Positions 53,669-62,024 of a stretch of DNA of 64,000 nucleotides are shown here, piece by piece; positions within the stretch are counted from its first letter, which is position 1; each line of letters starts with the position of its first letter. The notes below the pieces were generated by a model. It was not told the DNA's origin, did not search any database, and saw nothing but the letters and a program-made list of their open reading frames with translations. The translations under genes were made by a program, and so were the position numbers. This DNA comes from an uncultured Jannaschia sp. (GTDB taxonomy: Bacteria > Pseudomonadota > Alphaproteobacteria > Rhodobacterales > Rhodobacteraceae), in the NCBI RefSeq assembly GCF_947494025.1, contig NZ_CANLTQ010000002.1:124001-188000 (forward strand), in the 5' to 3' direction.

Positions 53669-54523
53669 TCAGCCCGTCTCGGCAGGGCGGCGAAGGTCGA
53701 GCGGGTCGAGATCGCGCGGCGCCTCGCCCCGCGCCTGCGCCTGCCAGTCGAGCACCTGCCGCAGCATCACGGCCATGCCCACGCAGATGATCGCCGGCGG
53801 CTCCAGCCCGGCGGCGGCGATATCCTCCGTCACCGTCCCGAGCGTCGTCTCGATCGTGCGCTGTGCGTCGAGCGTCGCCGTCGTCGTCACCGCGACCGGT
53901 TCGGCGGGCGCGCGCCCCGCCGCGATCAGCTTCGCCGCGATCGTGCCGATATGCTTCATGCCCATGTAGATCACGATGACCTGGCTGCCCCGCGCGATCC
54001 CCGCCCAGTCGAGCGCGGCGGGCGCCTCGCCCAGCCTGTCGTGGCCGGTCACGAAGGTCACGGACTGGTTCACGTCGCGATGCGTGACCGGGATGCCGGC
54101 ATAGGCCAGCCCCGCGATCCCCGCGGTGATGCCCGGCACGATGCGGATCGGGATGCCGTGCTGCACCAGCGTCTGCGCCTCCTCGCCGCCGCGGCCGAAG
54201 ACGAAGGGGTCGCCGCCCTTGAGGCGCAACACGCGCTGCCCGGCCCGGGCGAGCTCCACGAGGCGGAGGGAGATGTCGCGCTGCCGCGCCGAGGGCTTGC
54301 CGCCGCGCTTGCCGGCATAGATGCGCTCGGCCTGCGGCGCCCAGTCGAGCAGCCCCTCCTGAACCAGCGCATCGTAGACGATCACGTCCGCCTGCCGCAT
54401 GGCATTGAGGGCATGGAGCGTGAGCAGCCCGGGATCGCCCGGCCCCGCGCCGCAAAGCCAGACCCAGCCGGGCTTCAGCTCGGGCCAGTCGCTGGCGGGC
54501 AGGTCGGGGGCGCGCGGGTCCAT
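53669..54523 (-). CDS. cobA: Uroporphyrinogen-III C-methyltransferase
   Basis: PGWVWLCGAGPGDPGLLTLHALNAMRQADVIVYDALVQEGLLDWAPQAERIYAGKRGGKPSARQRDISLRLVELARAGQRVLRLKGGDPFVFGRGGEEAQTL. Confidence 0.95.
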   Translation of the reverse strand: MDPRAPDLPASDWPELKPGWVWLCGAGPGDPGLLTLHALNAMRQADVIVYDALVQEGLLDWAPQAERIYAGKRGGKPSARQRDISLRLVELARAGQRVLRLKGGDPFVFGRGGEEAQTLVQHGIPIRIVPGITAGIAGLAYAGIPVTHRDVNQSVTFVTGHDRLGEAPAALDWAGIARGSQVIVIYMGMKHIGTIAAKLIAAGRAPAEPVAVTTTATLDAQRTIETTLGTVTEDIAAAGLEPPAIICVGMAVMLRQVLDWQAQARGEAPRDLDPLDLRRPAETG

Positions 54524-54608
54524 GACCTCTCTATGCCGCGCGGGTGCGGCCGAGGAAAGGCGCCGCCCGACCATTGGCGGCGCGGGGGCGTCATGCGAAG
54601 GATCGGCC

Positions 54609-55640
54609 ATGAACCCTGCGCCCGACAGACCCCTCCGCCGCGGCTGGACCACCGGCGCCTGCGCGACGGCCGCGTGCCGGGCGGCGCTGGAGGGTCTCTG
54701 GGGCGGCGCGGTCCCGGACCGGGTGACGATCACGCTGCCGAAGGGGGAAACGCCCGGCTTCGACGTAGTGGGCGTCCGGCGCGGCGCGGGCTGGGTCGAG
54801 GCCGGCGTGATCAAGGATGCGGGCGACGACCCGGACGTGACCCACGGGGCGGAGATCCGCGTGCGGGTCGCGGCCTCCGCGAGCGGCGTGGTGTTCCGGG
54901 CAGGCGAGGGGGTCGGCCGCGTCACCAAGCCGGGCCTGCCGATCCCCGTGGGCGAGCCGGCGATCAACCCGGTCCCGCGCGCCATGCTCGACGAGATCGT
55001 GGCGGAGCTTGCGGCGACCCACGGGCGGGCGCCGGATGTGGAGATCACGATCTCCGTCCCCGGCGGCGCGGCGCTGGCGCGGAAAACCTGGAATCCCCGG
55101 CTCGGGATCGAGGGCGGCCTTTCGATCCTGGGCACGACGGGGATCGTGCGGCCGTTCAGCTGCGCCGCCTGGATCGCGTCCATCCATCGCGGCATCGACG
55201 TCGCGGTGGCCTCCGGTCTGACCCATGTGGCGGGCTGCACTGGGGCGACGTCGGAGCGGGTGGTGCAGGCGCTGCACGGGCTGCCGGACGGGGCGATGCT
55301 CGACATGGGCGACTTCGCGGGGGGGATGCTGAAATACCTCCGCCGCCATCCGGTCGCCCGCGTCACGGTCGGGGGCGGGATCGGCAAGATGACGAAGCTC
55401 GCGCAGGGGGCGATGGATCTGCATTCGGCGCGAAGCCAAGTCGACCTCGCGCTGCTGTCGGACTGGGCCGGGACCGATCTGACCGGGTGCAACACGGCGC
55501 TGGAGGCTGCGACGCATGTGCCGGCACTTGCCGGGATCGTCGCGCGGGAGGCCCGCCTGCGCGTGCGCGGGATGATCGCGGCGCAGGTCGACGTCGTGGT
55601 GATCGACCGCGCGGGTATCGTGCTCGCCCATGCGCTCTAG
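54609..55640 (+). CDS. cbiD: Cobalt-precorrin-5B C(1)-methyltransferase CbiD
   Basis: RRGWTTGACATAACRAALEGLWGGAVPDRVTITLPKGETPGFDVVG...GRVTKPGLPIPVGEPAINPVPRAML...ISVPGGAALARKTWNPRLGIEGGLSILGTTGIVRPFS. Confidence 0.95.
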   Translation: MNPAPDRPLRRGWTTGACATAACRAALEGLWGGAVPDRVTITLPKGETPGFDVVGVRRGAGWVEAGVIKDAGDDPDVTHGAEIRVRVAASASGVVFRAGEGVGRVTKPGLPIPVGEPAINPVPRAMLDEIVAELAATHGRAPDVEITISVPGGAALARKTWNPRLGIEGGLSILGTTGIVRPFSCAAWIASIHRGIDVAVASGLTHVAGCTGATSERVVQALHGLPDGAMLDMGDFAGGMLKYLRRHPVARVTVGGGIGKMTKLAQGAMDLHSARSQVDLALLSDWAGTDLTGCNTALEAATHVPALAGIVAREARLRVRGMIAAQVDVVVIDRAGIVLAHAL

Positions 55641-56343
55641 GGTTCTGATCCTTGCGGGAACGGCGGAGGCGCGGCGCCTTTGCGCCGCCGTGGCCGATCG
55701 CGACGTGGAGGCCTCCCTCGCCGGCGCGACGGCCGACCCGGCCCCGCTCGGCGTGCCGACGCGCCGGGGCGGGTTCGGCGGGGAGCCGGCGTTCCGCGCG
55801 GCGCTCGCGGACGTCGCGGCGGTGCTTGACGCGACGCATCCCTTCGCATGCGCGATGACCGCGCGCGCCGTGCGCGTCTGCGTCGGGATGGGCCGACCCT
55901 ATCTGCGCCTCATCCGCCCGCCCTGGCCGGTCCGACCGGGCTGCCTCCCTGCGCGTTCGGCCACGGATGTCGCCGCCCGACTGTCCCCCGACGCCCGCGT
56001 CTTCCTCGCCACCGGGCCGGGCTCGCTCGACGCTTTCGCGGGCCGGGGCCTCGCGGTCTTCTGCCGCCGGATCGACCCCGCGCCCGAGCGGGACGGCGTG
56101 ACCTGGATCGTCGGACGGCCACCTTTCGACCTCGCCTACGAGACCGCGCTCTTCCGCGATTTGGGGATCACCGATCTCGTGACGAAGAACGCGGGCGGGG
56201 CGACGGCGAAGCTCGACGCGGCGGCCGCTCTCGGGTTAGCCGTCCACGTGATCGAACGGCCGCCATCCGCCGGCGGGGAGGAGAGTCATGACATCCGACG
56301 CGCCATCGCTTTCGTCCGGTCCCACGCCGGGCCCCGCCCATAG
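55630..56343 (+). CDS. cobK: Precorrin-6A reductase CobK/CbiJ
   Basis: MRSRVLILAGTAEARRLCAAVADRDVEASLAGATADPAPLGVPTRRGGFGGEPAFRAALADVAAVLDATHPFACAMTARAVRVCVGMGRPYLRLIRPPW. Confidence 0.93.
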   Translation: MRSRVLILAGTAEARRLCAAVADRDVEASLAGATADPAPLGVPTRRGGFGGEPAFRAALADVAAVLDATHPFACAMTARAVRVCVGMGRPYLRLIRPPWPVRPGCLPARSATDVAARLSPDARVFLATGPGSLDAFAGRGLAVFCRRIDPAPERDGVTWIVGRPPFDLAYETALFRDLGITDLVTKNAGGATAKLDAAAALGLAVHVIERPPSAGGEESHDIRRAIAFVRSHAGPRP

Positions 56344-56971
56344 GGCCGGACGGATCATCGAGGCCGACGACGACGTGGCCGAGGGCGCGGCCTGGCTCGC
56401 CGCGCGCGATCCGCGCTTCGCGGAGGCGCTCGAACGGGTCGGGCCGCTTCCGCTCCGGCGCCGCACGGACGGATTCCGGGCGCTGATGGGCGCGATCGTA
56501 AGCCAGCAGGTGAGCGTCGCCGCCGCCTCCGCCATCCTCGCGCGCTGCGAGGCGGCGGGGCTCGACGATCCGGCGAACGTCCTCGCCGCCGACGAGGAGA
56601 CGCTGCGCGCCTGCGGCCTGTCGCGTCAGAAGTGCCGCTACCTTCGCGCGCTGGCCGCGCAGGACATCGACTACGACGCGCTGCGCGAGGCCCATACCGA
56701 CGAGGTGGTGGCCGTGCTGACGGAGGTGCCGGGGATCGGGCGCTGGACGGCGGAGATCTACGCGATGTTCTCGCTCGGCCATGCCGACGTCTTCGCGCCG
56801 AACGACCTTGCCCTGCAGGAAGGCGCGCGGATGCTGCTCGGGCTGGAGGAACGTCCGAAGGAGCGTGCGATGCGCGAGATCGCCGGGGACTGGACGCCCT
56901 GGCGCGCGGTTGCGGCCCGTCTGCTCTGGGCCTACTACGCCGCGGAGAAGAAGCGGGAGGGCATCCGGTGA
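56288..56971 (+). CDS. DNA-3-methyladenine glycosylase II (AlkA-like, HhH-GPD)
   Basis: FRALMGAIVSQQVSVAAASAILARCEAAG...LTEVPGIGRWTAEIYAMFSLGHADVFAPNDLALQEGARMLLGLEERP; HhH (VPGIGRWTA) plus GPD Asp. Good RBS before ATG; 56-bp overlap with cobK. Confidence 0.9.
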   Translation: MTSDAPSLSSGPTPGPAHRAGRIIEADDDVAEGAAWLAARDPRFAEALERVGPLPLRRRTDGFRALMGAIVSQQVSVAAASAILARCEAAGLDDPANVLAADEETLRACGLSRQKCRYLRALAAQDIDYDALREAHTDEVVAVLTEVPGIGRWTAEIYAMFSLGHADVFAPNDLALQEGARMLLGLEERPKERAMREIAGDWTPWRAVAARLLWAYYAAEKKREGIR

Positions 56972-57624
56972 GCTTGAACCACGAACGCCGGGGGCCCGAC
57001 GCGCCCAAGCGGCTCGTCATCTTCCTGCATGGCTACGGCGCGAACGCGGCCGATCTGATGGGGCTGGCCGACCCGCTGATGCCGCACATGCCCGACACCG
57101 CCTTCGCCGCGCCTGACGCGCCGGAGGCGTTGGCGGGCATGCCGGGGAGCTTCCAGTGGTTCCCTATTCCGTGGATCGACGGCTCCACCGAGGAGGTGGC
57201 GATGGCGGGGATGGACCGCGCCGTCGACGACCTGAACGCGTGGCTCGACGAGGTGATGGCCGAAGAAGGCGTGACGCCGGCCCAGACCACCCTCTTCGGG
57301 TTCAGCCAGGGCACGATGATGACGCTGCATGTCGCGCCCCGGCGGGCGGAGTCCTTCGCCGGACTCGTCTGTTTCTCCGGCCGGCTCCTGAAGCCCGAGT
57401 TCCTCGCCGAGGAGGCTGTGAGCAAGCCGCCCGTCCTTCTTGTCCACGGCGACGCCGACGAGGTCGTGCCGGTCGAGTCGCTGCCGCAGGCGGCCGAGGC
57501 CCTTGAAGGGGCGGGGTTCGAGCGGGTCTACGCGCATGTCATGAAGAACACGGCGCACGGCATCGCGCCCGACGGATTGCAGGTCGCGGTGGCCTTCATG
57601 CGGGACGTCTTCGACATCGCGTGA
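56968..57624 (+). CDS. Phospholipase/carboxylesterase family alpha/beta hydrolase, GTG start
   Basis: KRLVIFLHGYGANAADLMGLADPLMPHMPDTAFAAPDAPEALAGMPGSFQWFPIPWIDGS...TTLFGFSQGTMMTLHVAPRRAESFAGLVCFSGRL. Confidence 0.9.
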   Translation: MSLNHERRGPDAPKRLVIFLHGYGANAADLMGLADPLMPHMPDTAFAAPDAPEALAGMPGSFQWFPIPWIDGSTEEVAMAGMDRAVDDLNAWLDEVMAEEGVTPAQTTLFGFSQGTMMTLHVAPRRAESFAGLVCFSGRLLKPEFLAEEAVSKPPVLLVHGDADEVVPVESLPQAAEALEGAGFERVYAHVMKNTAHGIAPDGLQVAVAFMRDVFDIA

Positions 57625-57699
57625 CCGGTGGCGCCCCCCGGGTTCGGTTGCCGGAGAAACGTCACGAACATGTGCGATCGGACCCCCCGATCTGGGCAC

Positions 57700-57727
57700 T
57701 TGTCAGCAAGCGTTCGCTAGATATAGT
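57700..57727 (+). promoter_or_regulatory. Sigma70-type promoter upstream of the HNH gene
   Basis: TTGTCA (57700-57705) - 16 nt - TATAGT (57722-57727). Confidence 0.55.
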
Positions 57728-57734
57728 CCCACCC

Positions 57735-57773
57735 GAGAGGGCCGCGCGCCCGGGGGCCGGGCGGGCCGCTCTC
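57735..57773 (+). repeat. Long GC-rich imperfect hairpin in the HNH 5' UTR
   Basis: GAGAGGGCCGCGCGCCC...GGGCGGGCCGCTCTC; GAGAG/CTCTC plus inner GGCC and GCCC/GGGC pairing. Confidence 0.45.
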
Positions 57774-57792
57774 CGATCAGGGAAGCGACCGG

Positions 57793-58410
57793 ATGAGCCT
57801 CTTGACCGTCAGCGACATTTCCGCATCCGAGCCGGATTTCCGCAGCGAGTTCGTCCGCGACCCCGCCGGGCTGCGCCATTTCCCCGCCCTCGTCCTGAAC
57901 GCCGATTACCGGCCGCTCAGCTATTATCCGCTGTCGCTCTGGCCGTGGCAGGACGCGGTGAAGGCCGCCTTTCTCGACCGGGTCACGATCGTGAGCGAAT
58001 ACGAGGAGGTCGTCCGCTCCCCCTCGATCGAGATCCGCATTCCCTCGGTCGTCGTCCTCAAGGATTACGTGCGCCCGCAGAAGGAGGTCGCGTTCACGCG
58101 CTTCAACCTGTTTCTGCGCGACGAGTTCCGGTGCCAGTATTGCGGCGCCCGGGGCGACCTGACCTTCGACCACGTCGTCCCTCGCGCGCGCGGCGGCATC
58201 ACGAGCTGGCAGAACGTCGTCGCGGCCTGCGGCCGTTGCAATCTCAAGAAGGGCTCCCGGTCGCTCAAGCAGGTGGGCTTCACCCTGCGCCGTGCCCCAC
58301 GACGCCCGGCTACGGGCGAGCTGATGAACCTCGGGCGGAAGTTCCCGCCGAACCACCTTCACGAGAGCTGGATGGATTATCTCTACTGGGACGCCGAACT
58401 GGAGGCCTGA
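57793..58410 (+). CDS. HNH endonuclease family protein
   Basis: FRCQYCGARGDLTFDHVVPRARGGITSWQNVVAACGRCNLKKGSRS; HNH motif with two CxxC pairs. Confidence 0.9.
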   Translation: MSLLTVSDISASEPDFRSEFVRDPAGLRHFPALVLNADYRPLSYYPLSLWPWQDAVKAAFLDRVTIVSEYEEVVRSPSIEIRIPSVVVLKDYVRPQKEVAFTRFNLFLRDEFRCQYCGARGDLTFDHVVPRARGGITSWQNVVAACGRCNLKKGSRSLKQVGFTLRRAPRRPATGELMNLGRKFPPNHLHESWMDYLYWDAELEA

Positions 58411-58470
58411 GGTCGCGGGAACAGTCGGGGCGCCGGCCCGTTTGCCTCGCGACACGCGAGGAGACGCACC

Positions 58471-59712
58471 ATGCCCAAGCCCGACCTGTCCCGCCGGGGC
58501 TTCCTTCATTCGACCGCGCTCGGTCTCGGCGCGCTCGGCCTGAGTGCCGGGACGGCTCAGGCGCAGACGGGCGCGGGCGGCACGCCGCCGGGGCCCGACC
58601 TGCCGGTCGAACCGACGGGGCGGCCGCAACCGGCCATGAACGGCCCGAACCCTTGGCCCGCGCCGCCGGGCGAGCGGGTCGGCTGGGCGGTCTGCGGGCT
58701 TGGCCATTTCGCGCAGAACTATGTCCTGCCGCATGTGAAGGAGGGCGTGGACAGCCGCCTGACCGGATTGATCTCGGGCACGCCGGACAAGCTCGCGCAG
58801 GTCGGCGACGCCTATGCCGTGCCGGAGGCGGCGCGATTCGGTTACGACATGGCAGGGCTGGCGGAGGCCGACGACATCGACGTCGTCTATGTCGTCACGC
58901 CCAACGCGATCCACGAGACGAACGTCGTGCGCGCGGCGGAGGCCGGCAAGCACGTCTTCTGCGAAAAGCCGATGGCGACGTCCCCTGCCGCCGGCCAGCG
59001 CATGATCGACGCCTGCGCGGCCAACGGCGTGAACCTCGGCGTCGCCTACCGGGCGCATTTCGAGCCGCACAATGTCGAGTTGAAGCGGATGATCGAGGCG
59101 GGCGCGCTGGGCCGGATCGAGTTCGTGGCTTCCGACCATCACCGTCCGCTCGACCCGAAGGCAACCCGGGACATCTGGCGCATGCGGAAGGATCTCGCGG
59201 GCGGGGGCTCGCTGCCGGATATCGGGATCTATTCGCTGAACGGCCTGATCTGGTTCATGGACGAGGTGCCGAACCGTCTCGTCGCGCAGACCCATGCGCC
59301 CGCCTACGACGACGACCGCTTCGCCGAGGTGGAGGGGATCTGCAACGTCCTGCTGGAGTTCCCCTCGGGGCGGCGGGGCCAGATCTCCTCGGGCTACATC
59401 GCGTCGAAGAAACGGATCGACGTCTGGGGTTCGGACGGCGTAGCGGTGCTCGACCCCGCGACCAGCTACATGGGCAATTCGCTCAGCGTCTCCCGCGTGG
59501 ACGGAACCGAGGAGGTGGCGGTCGACGATCCGGATGCCCGGCAGTTCTGGGAGGAGATCGACCACTTCAGCCGCCATGTCCGCGACGGGGCGGAGCTTCG
59601 CATCACGGCCGAGATGGGCCTGCGCGACCTGCGGCTGATCGAGGCGATCTACGCCTCCGCCGAACGGGGTGTATGGGTCGAGATCGGCCCCGACGGCGCG
59701 ATGAAGGGATAG
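58471..59712 (+). CDS. Gfo/Idh/MocA family oxidoreductase with Tat signal (glucose-fructose oxidoreductase-like)
   Basis: Tat signal SRRGFLHSTALGLGALGLSAGTAQAQ; VGWAVCGLGHFAQNYVLPHVKEGVDSRLTGLISGTPDKLAQVG...EKPMATSPAAGQRMIDAC. Confidence 0.88.
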   Translation: MPKPDLSRRGFLHSTALGLGALGLSAGTAQAQTGAGGTPPGPDLPVEPTGRPQPAMNGPNPWPAPPGERVGWAVCGLGHFAQNYVLPHVKEGVDSRLTGLISGTPDKLAQVGDAYAVPEAARFGYDMAGLAEADDIDVVYVVTPNAIHETNVVRAAEAGKHVFCEKPMATSPAAGQRMIDACAANGVNLGVAYRAHFEPHNVELKRMIEAGALGRIEFVASDHHRPLDPKATRDIWRMRKDLAGGGSLPDIGIYSLNGLIWFMDEVPNRLVAQTHAPAYDDDRFAEVEGICNVLLEFPSGRRGQISSGYIASKKRIDVWGSDGVAVLDPATSYMGNSLSVSRVDGTEEVAVDDPDARQFWEEIDHFSRHVRDGAELRITAEMGLRDLRLIEAIYASAERGVWVEIGPDGAMKG

Positions 59713-59722
59713 GGCCGCCCGC

Positions 59723-60970
59723 TCAGACCATCGTCGGCGCGTTCCCGACCCGCGTGGCGAGGCGGCCGACGGTGAGTCCCTGCACGATGATCGAGAACAG
59801 CACGACGAAATAGGTGCAGGTCAGCATCAGGGGTTTCCACTCCATGTCGGGCAGCGACAGGACGAGGGCGACGGAAATGCCGCCCTTCAGCCCGCCCCAG
59901 GTCATGATCCGCGTGATCCCGTCCTCGAAGCCGGAAAACGGCTTCAGGACGACGACCGGGACGACCACGGCGACGAAGCGCGCGAGGAGGTGCAGCACGA
60001 TGGCCGCGAGACCGGCCACGACATAACTCGCCTCGAAGGCGACCGCGAAGACCTCGACCCCGATCAGCAGGAACAGGACGGCGTTCAGAATCTCGTCCAC
60101 GAGCGTCCAGAAGGTGTCCACATGCGCCCGCGTCTCCGCGGACATGCCGTATTTCGTGCCGACGTCGCCGATCAGGAGCCCGGCCACGACCGCCATGATC
60201 GGTGCCGAGACATGGAGCCAGACGGCGAGCTGGTAGCCGCCGAACGCGAGCGCGAGCGTGATCAGCACCTCGAGAGGCGGGTCGTCGATGCGCCGCATGA
60301 CGCGGTAGGTCAGCCATCCGAGCGCCGCGCCGAGGGCCGCGCCCCCGAACGCCTCCTGCACGAAGAGTTGGGCCGCGCCGGCCAGGCCCCCACCATGCGC
60401 GTCGCCGGCCGGAAAGGCGATGCCGACGAGAACGAGGAACACGACGTAGCCGACCCCGTCGTTGAACAGGCTCTCCCCCGCGATCTTGGTTTCCAGCGTG
60501 CGCGGCAGGGACGCCTGCCGCAGCACACCCAGAACGGCGACCGGGTCGGTGGGCGAAATGAGCGCCCCGAAGACCAGCGCGACGAGGAGCGGCGCGCCGG
60601 CGATCCAGGCGAAGCCCAGCCCGGCGATCGCGGTGGAAAGCCCGACACCCAGCGTCGCCATCAGAAGGACGAGGAGCCATTCGCGCTTCAGGTCGGCCAC
60701 CTTCACATGTAGCGCGCCCGCGAAGAGCAGGAGACCGAGCATCCCCTCGAGCAGCGTCTCGTCGAACTCGATGCCCCGGACGCCGCCGCGGATCTGATCG
60801 GCCAGGCCGAGACCGGGCAGGAGGGCGTCGACGAGCATCAGACCGAAGCTCGCCACGAGCGCGACGATCAGGATGCCGATGGCCGAGGGCAGGCGGAGGA
60901 ACAGGTAATTCACCGCGCCGAACGCGCCGGCCAGCACGACGAGGAGGGAGGCGATGTGCAGGATGTTCAT
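59723..60970 (-). CDS. CPA1-type cation:proton antiporter
   Basis: MNILHIASLLVVLAGAFGAVNYLFLRLPSAIGILIVALVASFGLMLVDALLP...ALVFGALISPTDPVAVLGVLRQASLPRTLETKIAGESLFNDGVGYVVF. Confidence 0.9.
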   Translation of the reverse strand: MNILHIASLLVVLAGAFGAVNYLFLRLPSAIGILIVALVASFGLMLVDALLPGLGLADQIRGGVRGIEFDETLLEGMLGLLLFAGALHVKVADLKREWLLVLLMATLGVGLSTAIAGLGFAWIAGAPLLVALVFGALISPTDPVAVLGVLRQASLPRTLETKIAGESLFNDGVGYVVFLVLVGIAFPAGDAHGGGLAGAAQLFVQEAFGGAALGAALGWLTYRVMRRIDDPPLEVLITLALAFGGYQLAVWLHVSAPIMAVVAGLLIGDVGTKYGMSAETRAHVDTFWTLVDEILNAVLFLLIGVEVFAVAFEASYVVAGLAAIVLHLLARFVAVVVPVVVLKPFSGFEDGITRIMTWGGLKGGISVALVLSLPDMEWKPLMLTCTYFVVLFSIIVQGLTVGRLATRVGNAPTMV

Positions 60971-60984
60971 GTCGGTCTCCACCG

Positions 60985-61131
60985 TCCGGAATGTCGAGTT
61001 CGCCCGGCGCAGGCCCGAACCCGTCGAAGGTGAAGCCCGGATACGCGTTCGCCGGCCCCGGTCCGACGCCACCGGCCCCCTCCCGGAAGCGGCGCGGGGT
61101 CGAGCGTCGCGATGATGTCGTCCGCGTTCAT
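60985..61131 (-). pseudogene. Remnant of a cupin (DUF985/Cupin_5-like) gene with internal deletion and frameshift
   Basis: Minus-strand 5' part MNADDIIATLDPAPLPGGG resembles the N-terminus of DUF985 cupins; another frame downstream gives YPGFTFDGFGPAPGELDIPDG, resembling their C-terminus. The core is absent. Confidence 0.5.
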
Positions 61132-62024
61132 GCCGATCCCCGTTCGCGCCAGAGAATGTAGAGCCCGGTCGCGATCGTCACGCCGATCCCGGCCATCGCC
61201 ATCGGGTTCGGAAAGTCGCCGAAAAGGGCGAGGCCGATGATCGCCGCCATCGGGATCTCCAGATACTGCATCGGCGCGAGGGTCGAGGCCGGCGCGTAGC
61301 GCAGGGACCACGTCATCATCAGGTGCGCCCCCGTCCCAAGGAGGGCCATGGTCAGCAGAAGGGGGCCGTGGTCCGCGACCGGCGCGAGGTCGAAGGCGCC
61401 CGCGCGCGGCAGGACGGCGTAGACAAGCGCGAGGCCCGCCGTCGCCATCGCGCCCGACGCGGCCTGCATCGCGAGCGGGTCGGCTTCCCGCGCGACGCGG
61501 CGGGTGACAAGCATGAAGGCCGCGAAGACGAAAGCGACGCCGAGCGGATAGAAGGCCGGCCACCCGACCGCCGCGAAGCTCGGTTGCACGACGAGAAGCG
61601 TGCCCAGGAACCCGATGGCGCAGGCCGTCAGGCGCCGGGGCCCGACCTCTTCTCCGAGGAGGAGATGTCCGAACAGGAGAAGGATGAAAGGCATCACGAA
61701 GGCGATGGCGATGGCATCCGCCAGCGGTAGCCAGATCAGGCCCGTCACCATGAGCCAGATCCCCGCAATCTGCAGAAACGTGCGCGCCGCCGTCAGGATC
61801 CAGCCAAGACGCGACATCCGCCAGCTTCGTCCCGTCGCGTAGACCAGCGGGGCGAGCAGGATCGCCTGCGCGAGGAAGCGGACCGCGACGAGTTGCAGGA
61901 CGGGAAAGTCCGCCGTCAGAAGCTTCGACACCGCGTCCGACAGCGGCGCGAGGGCGCAGAAGCCGAGCATCAGCGCGACGCCCAACGACGGGCGGTCGAC
62001 CCACGGCGCCGCCCGGTCGGTCAC
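61128..62024 (-). CDS. DMT superfamily (EamA) transporter
   Basis: About ten TM segments; MLGFCALAPLSDAVSKLLTADFPVLQLVAVRFLAQAILLAPLVYATGRSWRMSRLGWILTAARTFLQIAGIWLMVTGLIWLPLADAIAIAFVMPFILLLFGHLLLGEEVGPRR. Confidence 0.9.
   Translation of the reverse strand: MTDRAAPWVDRPSLGVALMLGFCALAPLSDAVSKLLTADFPVLQLVAVRFLAQAILLAPLVYATGRSWRMSRLGWILTAARTFLQIAGIWLMVTGLIWLPLADAIAIAFVMPFILLLFGHLLLGEEVGPRRLTACAIGFLGTLLVVQPSFAAVGWPAFYPLGVAFVFAAFMLVTRRVAREADPLAMQAASGAMATAGLALVYAVLPRAGAFDLAPVADHGPLLLTMALLGTGAHLMMTWSLRYAPASTLAPMQYLEIPMAAIIGLALFGDFPNPMAMAGIGVTIATGLYILWRERGSA

Noticed and set aside
54524-54608. Possible cobalamin riboswitch in the cobA/cbiD divergent gap
   Set aside because: Only 85 bp and no B12-box-like sequence; too short for a cobalamin aptamer.
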